Shown: piece by piece, positions 1 to 8,727 of the stretch
Position numbering within the stretch: position 1 is the stretch's first letter
How the letters are laid out: each line of letters starts with the position of its first letter
Assembly: GCF_003545815.1 (NCBI RefSeq)
Contig: NZ_PDUW01000002.1
Coordinates: forward strand, 372,001-436,000
DNA: 64,000 nt
Source: Pusillimonas caeni
Lineage (GTDB): Bacteria; Pseudomonadota; Gammaproteobacteria; Burkholderiales; Burkholderiaceae_B
Reading direction: 5' to 3'
Program-made: the position numbers and the translations under genes
The notes under the pieces: model-generated
Told to the model about the DNA's origin: nothing
Seen by the model: only the letters and a program-made list of their open reading frames with translations
Databases searched by the model: none

Positions 1-519
1 CGGGCATGTGATGGCGCCCACGTCGATGCCGTTCTCGACCAGGTAGGGCGCGCCGGCCAGGCCTTGCAAGGGCTTGCGCGTGGTCATGCGCACGGAATGG
101 ATGGTGCCTTCGGCCGCCGCCACCACGGCGTCCAGGCCGATGAGGGCGCCCGTGGGAACCAGGATCGAGCCGCCGTTGTCGATGGCGGCTTCCTTCAGTT
201 CGGGATGCGCCAGCAGCGCTCCCACGGAAAGCACGACCAGCTTCTTTCCCGCGGCAAGCACCGGCGCCGCGATCCGGGGCAGGAGCTCGGGCGGCGCGCA
301 CTCCACGATGACGTCGGCGTGGTCGATCAGCGCATCGAGATCGACGACGGGCACCGAGCGCCCGAGCTGCGCGACGAACTCCGTCGCCTTGTCCTTGTTC
401 TTGGCCGATACCGCCGTCAGCCTCAACCCGGGAATCCCTTTGTCCAGCTCCGTGGCAATGACCTTGCCCACCGCGCCCAGGCCGGCGATCGCAACTCGCG
501 ACTCAGAAACAACTACCAT
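1..519 (-). CDS. Aspartate dehydrogenase, 3' part beyond the window edge
   Basis: The frame is open from an ATG at 519 to the left edge, giving 173 N-terminal residues. The start MVVVSESRVAIAGLGAVG carries a GxGxxG-type dinucleotide motif at about residues 13-18. Further on, DVIVECAPPELLP, the LVVLSVGALL strand and PTGALIGLDAV match the NAD(P)-dependent L-aspartate dehydrogenase (NadX/AspDH) family, which interconverts aspartate and iminoaspartate or oxaloacetate plus ammonia. The catalytic His lies in the C-terminal half, outside the window, so activity cannot be judged. The gene is divergent from the LysR-type gene at 695, a common arrangement for a regulator and its target. In this family such genes often sit in catabolic rather than NAD-synthesis loci; which applies here cannot be seen. 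Confidence 0.8.
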   Translation of the reverse strand, partial: MVVVSESRVAIAGLGAVGKVIATELDKGIPGLRLTAVSAKNKDKATEFVAQLGRSVPVVDLDALIDHADVIVECAPPELLPRIAAPVLAAGKKLVVLSVGALLAHPELKEAAIDNGGSILVPTGALIGLDAVVAAAEGTIHSVRMTTRKPLQGLAGAPYLVENGIDVGAITCP

Positions 520-694
520 GTCAGTCCCTCTTGAAAATATGAGTGCCTCACGCTTGCCTTGCGGCTGTTTCGTGAGCCTTGGTCTTCACTTTATGGGACC
601 GGTTTGCGGCGGACAAACGATTTGAATGAGCAATATGCATGAGATAAACTCAAGAGTCGATTTGCAGCCCGCCTACCCCTCATACAGGAAAGCC

Positions 695-1660
695 ATGCGC
701 CGTGTTCTGCCCTCGATGATCGCTCTTAGCGCGTTCGAAGCCGCAGGCCGCCTGGGCAGTTTTTCCGCCGCGGCCGAAGAGCTTTTCGTCACGCAAGGGG
801 CGATCAGCCGGCAGATACGCGGGCTTGAAGAACATCTGGGCACCAAGCTGTTCATCCGGCTTACGCGACGCGTCGAGCTGACCCCCGCCGGCGAGATGTA
901 CCTGCGCGAAATCCAGCAGGCGCTCGACCATGTCGAGCGCGCAACCGTCAACTTCAAGACACGCGAAAGCCGCCACTCCATTCTGACGATCAGCGTGCTG
1001 CCGTCGGTGGCCTCGTTCTGGCTGATGTCCCGGCTGGACAGCTTCACCCAGCGCAACCCCAGCATCGAAACCCGCATCCTCACGTCCATACGCGCCGTCG
1101 ACCTGCAGGCCAACGAAGCCGATGTGGCGATCCGGGTAGGGGCGCTGCCGGGCAAGATCTACGACGCGCGCCAGCCGCGCATCGACCTCGACATGGTGTC
1201 CAATTGGCGCGGCGTCAATGCCGAGCCGCTGTTCGACGACGTGCTGGTTCCGATCGTCTCGCCCAGGCTGCTGGACTCGAACCACCCGTTGAATACACCG
1301 GAAGATCTGCTGAGGTATCCCCTCATCCATACCGCCAGCAGAACCCATGCATGGCGCGACTGGCTGGGCATATACGGCCTGCACGAGCCGCCGGGCAAGG
1401 AAAGAATCGAGTACGGCCATTTTTTCATGGCGATCGAGGCGGCCCGCAAAGGGCAGGGGGTTGCCCTGGTGCCCAGCGTGCTGATTTCCAGCTTCAGCCC
1501 AGAGGAGCTGGTGACGCCCATCAGGTCCGAGACGCCCAGCGCGGGCTCTTATTATTTATTGATGCTTGCCGACCGGGCCCATGAACCGCAGTGCGCGGCG
1601 TTCTGCTCATGGATCAAAGAGCAGGCGGCGCACGTACAAGCGATAAGCGTGCCGGCCTGA
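695..1660 (+). CDS. LysR-type transcriptional regulator (GcvA-like)
   Basis: The protein has an N-terminal winged helix-turn-helix (about residues 8-65, including FSAAAEELFVTQGAISRQIR) and a LysR effector-binding domain. I chose the ATG at 695 because AGGAAA lies just upstream and MRRVLPSMIALSAFEAA matches the usual start of GcvA-type regulators. An in-frame ATG at 626 would add 23 residues but has no clear ribosome binding site. The effector domain contains the acidic and hydrophobic blocks usual for the family (ANEADVAIRVG, GQGVALVPSVL). Divergent from the aspartate dehydrogenase gene, it probably controls that gene; this is inferred from position only. Confidence 0.85.
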   Translation: MRRVLPSMIALSAFEAAGRLGSFSAAAEELFVTQGAISRQIRGLEEHLGTKLFIRLTRRVELTPAGEMYLREIQQALDHVERATVNFKTRESRHSILTISVLPSVASFWLMSRLDSFTQRNPSIETRILTSIRAVDLQANEADVAIRVGALPGKIYDARQPRIDLDMVSNWRGVNAEPLFDDVLVPIVSPRLLDSNHPLNTPEDLLRYPLIHTASRTHAWRDWLGIYGLHEPPGKERIEYGHFFMAIEAARKGQGVALVPSVLISSFSPEELVTPIRSETPSAGSYYLLMLADRAHEPQCAAFCSWIKEQAAHVQAISVPA

Positions 1661-1691
1661 AGCGGGGCGACCGCGGCCGGCACCTTGGGCG

Positions 1692-2660
1692 CTACAGCAG
1701 GTAAAGCGCCTCTTCCAGGGCGACGCCCTTCAAGGCTGCAGGCTCCCACCGGCGGTTCACATAAAACTGCAGCCGTATGCCGTCGGGATCCTGGATGCAG
1801 ACCGTGCGCCTGGCGGGGTGGCTTACTTCGCGGTCGAGCGCGATGCCTTTTTCCGCCATTTTCTTCAGCGCGCGGTCCAGTTCGCTTTCATCCTTGACCT
1901 CTATGCCCACGTGGTGCATGCCGCGGGGCACGCCGGCGGGGTGGCGGAAGAGCGAAATGCCTTCGGTGCTGCTCGTGCCGCGCAGCACGCAATAGTCGCT
2001 GTCGCGATCGCCCACGAAGGGAGTCAGCCCGATCAGGTCGGTGTAGTAGTCGTACAGTTTTTCGTAGTCTTCCGCCACGAAGCCCGCATGGGTGACGCGT
2101 CGCGCCCGGAAGACCGAGCTGGGCACCACGTGTATGGGCGGATTCTTCGGGTAGCGGAGTTCGCTGCTGGGTTCGTTGGTGACGCCGGGTATCCATTCGG
2201 GCTTCACTTTCTCGAACACACCATGGCGCGCGGTGCGCCAGTCCTCGACCACGTCGGCATAGACTTCCACCGCGTTGCCTTCGGGATCCAGCTTGTAGAT
2301 GGAGTGCGCCACGTCGTGGTCCTGGGTGGACATGAACTTGACGCCGGCATCCACCGCCAGCCTGTAGCCCTTGACCAGGTCCACTTCGTTCTCCAGTTCG
2401 AAGGCGATGTGGTTCAGGCCCGGTTGCTGGCCCTTCTGCGCATAGTGGCTGGAGACGTCGGTCAGGCCCAGGTCGTGATAGGTGTTGCCATTGCTGACGA
2501 AGCTGGCGCGGTTGTCCGGCTGCCGATAGACCTCTTCCAGCCCGACGATGTCCTGATAGAACTCGGCGGCGCGCTCATAACTGCTTACGAATAAGTTGAC
2601 GTGGCCAAGGCGGCGTGGCTGAAAAAACCTTACCCCGGCCTGCTTCTCGATTTGTCCCAC
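1692..2660 (-). CDS. Two-domain VOC protein, extradiol dioxygenase-like
   Basis: Two vicinal-oxygen-chelate modules are visible: residues about 17-140 (RRLGHVNLF, GLNHIAFELE, NAVEVYAD) and about 187-302 (RVTHAGFVAEDY, MHHVGIEVKD, GIRLQFYV). The start is a GTG at 2660 preceded by AAGGAGAGAG; a longer reading from an ATG at 2729 lacks such a site. The length (322 aa) fits type I extradiol ring-cleavage dioxygenases and related two-domain proteins. Metal-ligand candidates are H20, H84 and E132 in domain 1. In domain 2 they are H191, H249 or H250 and Q298, so the third, usually acidic ligand is Gln there. In classical type I extradiol enzymes the C-terminal module binds iron, so the substrate and even the activity are uncertain. 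It belongs to the aromatic catabolism segment. Confidence 0.75.
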   Translation of the reverse strand: MGQIEKQAGVRFFQPRRLGHVNLFVSSYERAAEFYQDIVGLEEVYRQPDNRASFVSNGNTYHDLGLTDVSSHYAQKGQQPGLNHIAFELENEVDLVKGYRLAVDAGVKFMSTQDHDVAHSIYKLDPEGNAVEVYADVVEDWRTARHGVFEKVKPEWIPGVTNEPSSELRYPKNPPIHVVPSSVFRARRVTHAGFVAEDYEKLYDYYTDLIGLTPFVGDRDSDYCVLRGTSSTEGISLFRHPAGVPRGMHHVGIEVKDESELDRALKKMAEKGIALDREVSHPARRTVCIQDPDGIRLQFYVNRRWEPAALKGVALEEALYLL

Positions 2661-2997
2661 CGTTCTCTCTCCTTGAAATTTGACGATGCGCGTCCCATCA
2701 GAGGGGGGCGTGGCATCCGAAGAAACCATTTACTGGTTCGAGCTCAATGTAGGGCAGCCGGTGGAACATGGACAAGCGATTTATCAGGCCGCCATGCATG
2801 ACCAAAACTCAATCGTTCGTTTCGATGCGTCGAGGGGTGTGCCGGTGGTTCCCCGTCGCTGGCGGCATGGAAGCGGTGCTGAAGCCAGGCGAAGTTTTCT
2901 GGGCCGTCCGGACGAAAGAATAGCGGCCGGCTCGGGACAGGACGGCCTAGGACGTATGTCGGGTCGCGACGCCGCGGACGCAGATATACTCCGACAA
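2661..2997. other. Intergenic region between divergent genes
   Basis: This stretch lies between the GTG start of the VOC gene and the start of the DUF2238 gene, and must hold both divergent promoters. It contains the ribosome binding site of the VOC gene (AAGGAGAGAG on the minus strand, just right of 2660). The plus-strand frame is open through it, but its codon use lacks the strong GC bias at third positions seen in neighbouring genes, so I do not call it coding. I see no RNA gene, repeat or clear operator. Confidence 0.5.
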
Positions 2998-3681
2998 ATG
3001 GATACCTTGGCTCCCACTCAAAAGCTGCCTGGACGCGGCGTACGGATCGCGGGCGCGGTCTATCTCGTCTTCTGGGCGGCGCTGGGCATCGCGCCCTCCG
3101 ACCGAGGCGCCTGGCTGCTGGAGAACGCCCTGGTCGTCGGGCTGGTGGCGCTGCTGTGGTTCGCCCGGCGGGCCTTCCGGTTTTCGGATGCCTCGCTTTA
3201 CCTGATACTGCTTTTCCTGGCGCTGCACGCCGTCGGCTCGCACTACACCTATTCCGAAGTGCCCTACGATGCCTGGTGGCGGGCGCTAACCGGCCACAGC
3301 CTGAACGAGGCGCTGGGCTGGCAGCGCAATCACTTCGATCGCCTGGTGCATTTCAGCTACGGCCTGCTGCTGGCCTATCCCATACGCGAATTCTTTCTGC
3401 GGGTCGCCGAGGTGCGCGGCTTCTGGGGCTATTTCCTGCCGCTGGACGTCACGCTCAGCACCTCGGCCCTCTACGAGCTGATCGAATGGGGCGCCGCCGA
3501 ATTGTTCGGGGGCGATGTGGGCATGCATTACCTGGGCACGCAAGGCGACGTCTGGGACGCCCACAAGGACATGGCCCTGGCCGGCCTGGGCGCCCTCATT
3601 GCCGTGCTCGCCATCGCTTTCATCAATAGGCGCCTGAAGCACGATCCCGCTCGGGAATGGTCGCGTCGCATGAAGACCTAG
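2998..3681 (+). CDS. DUF2238 (YjdF-like) integral membrane protein
   Basis: This is a membrane protein of 227 residues with about six hydrophobic segments. It carries the conserved blocks of the DUF2238/YjdF family: HYTYSEVPY, NHFDRLVHFSYGLLLAYPIRE and YELIEWG, with a final GDVWDAHKDMALAGLGA segment. The charged and aromatic residues inside the membrane segments are typical, but no function is established. The ATG at 2998 is the start nearest the first membrane segment; an ATG at 2956 preceded by CTAGGA is a plausible alternative that adds 14 residues. Its last 59 bases overlap the 3' end of the convergent lactonase gene. Confidence 0.75.
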   Translation: MDTLAPTQKLPGRGVRIAGAVYLVFWAALGIAPSDRGAWLLENALVVGLVALLWFARRAFRFSDASLYLILLFLALHAVGSHYTYSEVPYDAWWRALTGHSLNEALGWQRNHFDRLVHFSYGLLLAYPIREFFLRVAEVRGFWGYFLPLDVTLSTSALYELIEWGAAELFGGDVGMHYLGTQGDVWDAHKDMALAGLGALIAVLAIAFINRRLKHDPAREWSRRMKT

Positions 3682-4471
3682 GCGGATCGCCATTGCTTAT
3701 GAAGGCGAGCAGTTCGCGCGCGAGCTCGCGGGGTTTTTCGACATTCGACATGTGGCCGCACGGAAGCTCCACATAGGCGGCATCGGCCGTGAGCTGGCGT
3801 CGGATGAAAAGAAGCTGGTCTAGCGGTGTGGCCTGATCGTACTGCCCCGCGACCAGCAATACGGGGGCAAGAATAGCGGCGATAGAACGGCTTTGGTCCA
3901 TATCGCGTATGGCTGCGCAGCCGCCTATATACCCGTTGACCGGAGACGCCCTGACCATATCCATCAGCCTGCCTGCTTTGATGGGCTGTTCGGAAAGACA
4001 GCCCTCGGACAGCCAACGGGACCTTACGGCCGGCAATATCGCTTCCATTCCCTGCCGCCGGGCCAGCTCCGCACGCTGGTCCCAACTCTCCGGAGGCGGG
4101 ACAGCGGCAGCGGTGTTACATAGCGCGAGCCGTTCGATTCTATCCGGATAGTGGGATGCCAGCCACATTCCCACCATTCCTCCAAGGGAAAGCCCACAGA
4201 AATTCACTTTGTGCAGCTCAAGATGATCCATCAGGCCAAGTACGTCTCGCGCCAATTGCGCGATGGCATATGGCTCGTCGGGCGCATCGGTGCCGCCCTG
4301 GCCCCGGGCATCGTATCGGATGACCCGGACGTGTGGCGCCAGCTCCTCGACGACTTCATCCCACACGGAAAGCTCGGTGGCGATGGAGTTGGCCAGGATA
4401 AGGGCCGCAGCGTCCCGGGGGCCCTCAATGCGATAGTGGATCTGGATGCCGTTTGACTGTACGTAATGCAT
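3623..4471 (-). CDS. 3-oxoadipate enol-lactonase-like alpha/beta hydrolase
   Basis: The 282-aa alpha/beta hydrolase resembles PcaD, which opens 3-oxoadipate enol-lactone in the beta-ketoadipate pathway. The nucleophile elbow GLSLGG places Ser95. D212 (GQYDQATP) and H240 (CGHMSN) complete the triad, and IRYDARGQGGTDAP is the block typical of PcaD. The C-terminus is about 20 residues longer than usual and polar (DPPRSSCDATIPERD); this extension is what overlaps the convergent DUF2238 gene. AAGG lies before the start. It sits 62 bp downstream of an ABC-type binding protein and an FAD monooxygenase, and the three may be one transcript. No other pca gene is in the window, so the true substrate may be another lactone or ester. 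Confidence 0.7.
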   Translation of the reverse strand: MHYVQSNGIQIHYRIEGPRDAAALILANSIATELSVWDEVVEELAPHVRVIRYDARGQGGTDAPDEPYAIAQLARDVLGLMDHLELHKVNFCGLSLGGMVGMWLASHYPDRIERLALCNTAAAVPPPESWDQRAELARRQGMEAILPAVRSRWLSEGCLSEQPIKAGRLMDMVRASPVNGYIGGCAAIRDMDQSRSIAAILAPVLLVAGQYDQATPLDQLLFIRRQLTADAAYVELPCGHMSNVEKPRELARELLAFISNGDPPRSSCDATIPERDRASGAY

Positions 4472-4533
4472 TTTCTGCCTTGTGTCTGCCGTCCGAGAAA
4501 CGAGTTCGCTGCGAGCCCCGCGGGAAACGCGTC

Positions 4534-5715
4534 CTACATTTTCCCCGGGTCCTTGACGTTCTCGAACTTGTCGAACTCGACGTTCACCAGTTTTCCGTCG
4601 ACCTCCTCGACACGCCGCAGGTAGATGTTCTGAATGATGTCGCGGGTTTCTGGATCGATGCTGATGGGGCCGCGCGGGCTTTCGTGAGACCAGTCCTTCA
4701 TGGCTTCAACGACCTTCGCGCCGTCGGAGACATCTCCGTTGAGCTTTTCGACGGCGGCGTAGATGAGGGCCATCCCGTCGTATGCGCCTACTGAGATGAA
4801 ATTGGGCACCAGCCCATGTTTATCGAACTCCTTGAAATCTTTGACGAACTGGCGATTCTTCTCGCTGTCGTGGGCCGGTGTGTATATTTGGCTGGAGATC
4901 AATCCCAATGCGCTTTTTCCGAGCGCTGGCAGTTCTCCGTCGTCCGCGCCGAAAGCGGCGATGGCTTTGATGCCGTCCGCCTCGAGCCCCCGTTCTTGAT
5001 ATCCCTTCATGAAAGCGATAATGGGCTCTCCAGAAGGTAGAAACACAAACACCGCGTCGGGACGCTCGTTCTTGACCCGCTGCAGATAGGGCGCAAAGTC
5101 CCGGTTCGAAATCGGCACGCGCACGCCGCTCACGATTTCGCCGCCGGCGGCGCGATATGCCCTGGAGAAATGCTCCTCGGCATCGGCCCCGGGGGCATAG
5201 TCCGCAATGATAGTCATTACTTTCTTTATGCCATTGTCAGCCGCCCACCTCCCCATTACATCGGATGCCTGGCCCAGCGTGAATGAAGTGCGGACGATGT
5301 ACGGCGAAGCGGTGGTGATCGGCGAGGCGCCGGCATTCATGATGATCATGGGGGTTTTGCTTTGCGTAGCCATTGGCGCAACGGCCAACGCCACATTCGA
5401 AAACCCGAAGCCGGCCAGGATATCGACTTTCTCGCGTGTCAGCAGTTCCTGAGCGACACGCTTTCCGACATCGGGGTGAGGACCGGTGCTGTCTCTCACA
5501 ATCAGTTCTATGGGGCGGCCGGCCACTTTGTCGCCGCGCTGCTTCATGAAAGCCTTGATACCGGCCTGCATCTGTAACCCATATTCGGCGAACGGGCCCG
5601 ACAGGTCGAGGACCAGCCCTATGCGAATGGGGTCGGTATTTGCCGCGGGCGCCATGGGCGCGTGCAGGCCCGCAAGCATGACCATGGCAGCCAAGCCGAA
5701 AGTACGTCGTTTCAT
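4534..5715 (-). CDS. Orphan ABC-type periplasmic binding protein (Leu/Ile/Val-like)
   Basis: This is a 393-aa binding protein of the branched-chain amino acid/aromatic acid type (Peripla_BP_6). The start ATG at 5715 follows AAGGAG; an earlier in-frame ATG at 5757 lacks one. The signal peptide runs through MKRRTFGLAAM to a cleavage site near PAANTDP. Family blocks follow: IRIGLVLDLSGPFAEYG, the DGMALIYAAVE helix and a C-terminal SIDPETRDIIQNIYLRRVE. No permease or ATPase gene is next to it. It lies between an FAD monooxygenase and a PcaD-like lactonase, so it probably binds an aromatic or related acid and may deliver it to a permease encoded elsewhere, for example the Liv-type system at 39-42.6 kb. 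Confidence 0.85.
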   Translation of the reverse strand: MKRRTFGLAAMVMLAGLHAPMAPAANTDPIRIGLVLDLSGPFAEYGLQMQAGIKAFMKQRGDKVAGRPIELIVRDSTGPHPDVGKRVAQELLTREKVDILAGFGFSNVALAVAPMATQSKTPMIIMNAGASPITTASPYIVRTSFTLGQASDVMGRWAADNGIKKVMTIIADYAPGADAEEHFSRAYRAAGGEIVSGVRVPISNRDFAPYLQRVKNERPDAVFVFLPSGEPIIAFMKGYQERGLEADGIKAIAAFGADDGELPALGKSALGLISSQIYTPAHDSEKNRQFVKDFKEFDKHGLVPNFISVGAYDGMALIYAAVEKLNGDVSDGAKVVEAMKDWSHESPRGPISIDPETRDIIQNIYLRRVEEVDGKLVNVEFDKFENVKDPGKM

Positions 5716-5855
5716 GATGTCTCCTTGATGGTTTTTATATGTGCGCCGCCTAAGCAACGATATGGACTACGAACTGCCCTCTTGGTCTAGAACCGTTCCG
5801 CTGCGCTACTCGAAGCCGGTTCGAAAACCCTCTGCGCGTGCCAGTCCTACGGAAG

Positions 5856-7058
5856 TCATTCGACGGGAGCGCGATCCACGTCATACGAGAACAGCCAGTC
5901 GTATCTCTGCCTGATCTTCCCTTCGGCCCATTCACGGTCTACGTACGCCGCGGCGCCTTCAGCATCGGCAAGCTCCCGATTGTGAAACCGTTGCCCGTTC
6001 TCCGTGGACTGTTGCACGATATGTGTCGTTCTCTTGATGCGCGCCTTTTCATAGCCGGCCAGCGCGGCTTTCGGTTCGAAAGGGGTATTACCGAGGCATC
6101 GCGCCAGGATGTAGCCGTCTTCGATGGCCATGGCCGCGCCTTGAGCCAGGAAGGGCAGCGTGGGATGGGCGGCGTCGCCCAATAAGGTGACGTTGTCCGA
6201 TGTCCAGCGCGATAATGGGTCGCGAATCATGAGTGCCCATTTATAGGGAACCTGAATTCTGTCGATCAGTGTGTGGACATCATCGTGCCAACCCGGAAAA
6301 TCGGCGTGCATTTCTTCATGGGTGCCCTTCTGCGTCCAGGATTCGACGCACCAGTCGTCCTTCTCGACAATTCCCACAAAGTTCATCAGCTTTCCGGCGT
6401 GTAGCGGATAGTGGATGACGTGGGCGCCAGGGCCTATCCAATTCGTACCGACGGGCCGGCGCAAAGCCTGCGGCAACTGGTCCATGGGTATGACGCCGCG
6501 CCAAGCGAGGCATCCCGAGAACCTGGGCTGGTCGGCGTCCATCAATTGGGCACGAACAGTGGAATGAACGCCGTCCGCGCCCACCAGAACATCGGCGACC
6601 ACCGTGCGCCCGTCCGCAAGCTGCATCGCCACGTCTTTCTTCCTTTGTTCGAATCCGACGCACTTGGCTCCCAGCCAGATTGCATTCTGATCGAGCTGAA
6701 GGACGGCCTCGGCGAGAATCGCGTGGAGGTCCGGCCTGTACATCATCAGGTAAGGGTACCCATACTGCTTCACTGAGGACGCCCCCAAGTCGAAGAGGCT
6801 CCATGTCCGTCCCGAGTTCCACAGCCGGATCTCTTTCCCGGAGGGCTCGCTGGCCGACCTCATTAGAGGTTTTTCCAGGCCCAGCTGATACAGCGCCCGC
6901 AATCCGTTCGGGCTGAGCTGCAGCCCCGCCCCGACCTCTCTGAGTTCCGTCGCCTGCTCGCAAACAATCACTTTGAAGCCGCGGCGCAATAGAGCCAAGG
7001 CGGCGGTCAGTCCGCCGATGCCACCGCCGGCGATTGCCACCTGAGTCCGTTCATCCAT
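5856..7058 (-). CDS. FAD-dependent aromatic-ring monooxygenase (salicylate/3-hydroxybenzoate hydroxylase-like)
   Basis: This is a 400-aa class A flavoprotein hydroxylase. The Rossmann motif AGGGIGG is at residues 10-16, the DG motif GADGVHSTVR at 160-169 and the GD motif GDAAHPTLPFLAQGAAMAIED at about 294-314. This order is that of NAD(P)H-dependent salicylate 1-hydroxylase, 3-hydroxybenzoate 6-hydroxylase and 6-hydroxynicotinate 3-monooxygenase, which hydroxylate a ring with O2 while reducing FAD through NAD(P)H. Sequence alone does not separate these substrates. It is probably the first gene of a unit with the binding protein and lactonase, and it diverges from a LysR gene 97 bp away, its likely regulator. 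Confidence 0.8.
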   Translation of the reverse strand: MDERTQVAIAGGGIGGLTAALALLRRGFKVIVCEQATELREVGAGLQLSPNGLRALYQLGLEKPLMRSASEPSGKEIRLWNSGRTWSLFDLGASSVKQYGYPYLMMYRPDLHAILAEAVLQLDQNAIWLGAKCVGFEQRKKDVAMQLADGRTVVADVLVGADGVHSTVRAQLMDADQPRFSGCLAWRGVIPMDQLPQALRRPVGTNWIGPGAHVIHYPLHAGKLMNFVGIVEKDDWCVESWTQKGTHEEMHADFPGWHDDVHTLIDRIQVPYKWALMIRDPLSRWTSDNVTLLGDAAHPTLPFLAQGAAMAIEDGYILARCLGNTPFEPKAALAGYEKARIKRTTHIVQQSTENGQRFHNRELADAEGAAAYVDREWAEGKIRQRYDWLFSYDVDRAPVE

Positions 7059-7105
7059 AGATTTTCTGTCGTCACGATGTATGGGTGAGGCTATTTAACT
7101 CCAGC

Positions 7106-7134
7106 TTGATAAATAATATAATCAGAAATATCAA
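7106..7134. promoter_or_regulatory. Inverted repeat, candidate LysR operator
   Basis: The arms TTGATA (7106-7111) and TATCAA (7129-7134) are a perfect inverted repeat in an AT-rich patch of the 97-bp gap between the FAD monooxygenase and its divergent LysR gene. A nested TGAT/ATCA pair lies inside. The position and T-N11-A character fit a LysR binding site; binding itself is inferred. Confidence 0.4.
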
Positions 7135-7155
7135 ATGAATTAAGAATAAAAGGTC

Positions 7156-8073
7156 ATGAATCTGACGCAGCGTCAATTGCAGGCTTTTCTCAACATCGCG
7201 CGGCTGAGCAGCTTCACCCGCGCGGCGGAGGTCTTGCATATCACACAGTCGGGGCTTAGCGCACTTATTCGCGACATGGAGGCCCAGATGAACTGCCGGC
7301 TGTTCGATCGCACGACTCGTTCGGTTTCTCTGACGGATGCGGGAGCCCGGTTACTGCCCGTGGCGACGCGCGTCGTGTCCGAGCTGGACTCCGTCTCGGG
7401 CGAGCTCAAAGAGCTTTCCACCCAGGCCAGGAGAATCCTCAGAGTGGCCGCGACGCCCTTGATCGCAGCCAGTGTTTTCCCTCAGGCACGCGCAGCGTTC
7501 CAGGAGCAGCGGCCCGAAATCACACTGCAGGTGCGCGACATCGACAGAAGGCAGATACAGGACGAGATCGAGCAAGGCCTGATCGATGTGGGATTCGGCA
7601 TCTTCTTCAAGCCCGCTTCAGGCATCGAGCGCGTCGAGTTGACGAGCTTTTCGCTTGTGTTCATCACGGCGGCTGAAAAGGAGTTCCAGGCCATCACAGA
7701 GAAAAAGACATGGAACAGCCTGGGCAGCACGCCGCTCGTATCGCTGCCGCCCGACAACCCCGTCCAACAGCTGATTGAAGAGCACTTGAGACGCCTCGGC
7801 CGTGCGGACGAGAACCGGCCGGTGCATGAGAACCTGCAGACCATTCTGGCCATGGTCGAAGCGGGATTCGGTTCCGCCATCCTGCCGGGGTTCGTTGCCA
7901 ATGCGTGCCGCCGTTATCGGGTCGATATATCTGTATTGGTTCGGCCGACGGTGCCCATTAATTATTATCAGATCACAAGAAAGGGCAGGGAGCCCATTCA
8001 GGGAGCGCACGCATTGGCAACGGCGGTCAAGAACGTGCTGGAGTCCCAGCAAAGGCAAAGCGCCGGGACGTGA
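7156..8073 (+). CDS. LysR-type transcriptional regulator
   Basis: This is a 305-aa LysR-type regulator. The winged HTH is at residues about 1-62 (MNLTQRQLQAFLNIARLSSF, then LHITQSGLSALIRDME), followed by the effector domain with PLIAASVFPQARAAFQE and a GFGSAILPGF block near the C-terminus. It diverges from the FAD monooxygenase gene with a candidate operator between them, so it probably activates that gene in response to the pathway substrate. It ends 12 bp from the convergent GST gene, with no hairpin terminator visible between them. Confidence 0.88.
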   Translation: MNLTQRQLQAFLNIARLSSFTRAAEVLHITQSGLSALIRDMEAQMNCRLFDRTTRSVSLTDAGARLLPVATRVVSELDSVSGELKELSTQARRILRVAATPLIAASVFPQARAAFQEQRPEITLQVRDIDRRQIQDEIEQGLIDVGFGIFFKPASGIERVELTSFSLVFITAAEKEFQAITEKKTWNSLGSTPLVSLPPDNPVQQLIEEHLRRLGRADENRPVHENLQTILAMVEAGFGSAILPGFVANACRRYRVDISVLVRPTVPINYYQITRKGREPIQGAHALATAVKNVLESQQRQSAGT

Positions 8074-8085
8074 TCCCCGCGCATC

Positions 8086-8724
8086 TCATTCGCCAGAGCC
8101 TCGCGCCGCGTTGGCGGCGCTTGAGACCGCGACGCGGCCGGCTATGAGCCCGAGCCATCGATTGATGTGAGGTGTTTCCTGTAGCTTCCCATCGGAAAGC
8201 GCTTTGACCCGCCTTAGCCAGCCCGACGTGGAAACATAGCTCGGAATATCTGCGATGGTGTATTCCCCCGCCAGGTATTCGTTGGAAGCCAGGTGGTGCT
8301 CAAGAACGCTGAAAAGCCTGATTGCCTCCTGGGCGAACCGGTCAACGGCCACCCGCGGCGATTGCGGTGTGTCCAGGTAGTGGTGCAACTGAGGCAAGGT
8401 CGAGCCCAGCCCCCCCGTGCCGAAATGCAGCCATGCGAAAGTTTGCGCTCGCCGTGGTTGATCGCCGGGTAGCAGGCAGCCGTATTTTTCGGCCAAATAA
8501 GTCAGGATGGCGCCCGTTTCGAATATCGTCACGGAGCCTTCGCTCGTATCGAGCAGGACGGGGATCTTATTATTCGGCGACAAGGCCAGGAAGCCCGGGT
8601 GGAATTGTTCGCCCTTCTTGATGTCGATCTGCTTGACAACGTATTGGGCGGCTACTTCGGCCAGCATGATCCGCACTTTAAGATCGTTTGGACCAGGATA
8701 GGTCAATAGGGTGAGTTCTTCCAT
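8086..8724 (-). CDS. Glutathione S-transferase family protein
   Basis: The 212-aa protein has a thioredoxin-like N-terminal domain (residues about 1-82: LLTYPGPNDLKVRIMLAE, SPNNKIPVLLD, ETGAILTYLAEKYG) and an all-helical C-terminal domain (YTIADIPSYVSTSGWLRR). PNNKIPVL and ETGAIL are the glutathione-binding segments. The PGPN-xKV start resembles the nu-class YfcG/Ure2-like group, in which Asn takes the place of the catalytic Ser or Tyr; those proteins act mostly as disulfide-bond reductases. It follows the glyoxalase I gene by 3 bp, so the two are probably cotranscribed as a glutathione-dependent detoxification pair. A role as maleylpyruvate isomerase is possible but unsupported by motif. Confidence 0.82.
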   Translation of the reverse strand: MEELTLLTYPGPNDLKVRIMLAEVAAQYVVKQIDIKKGEQFHPGFLALSPNNKIPVLLDTSEGSVTIFETGAILTYLAEKYGCLLPGDQPRRAQTFAWLHFGTGGLGSTLPQLHHYLDTPQSPRVAVDRFAQEAIRLFSVLEHHLASNEYLAGEYTIADIPSYVSTSGWLRRVKALSDGKLQETPHINRWLGLIAGRVAVSSAANAARGSGE

Positions 8725-8727
8725 GGT

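Noticed and set aside
2680-2955. Coding extension upstream of the DUF2238 gene
   Set aside because: The frame is open but has weaker codon bias and no family similarity, and it would occupy the divergent promoter region.
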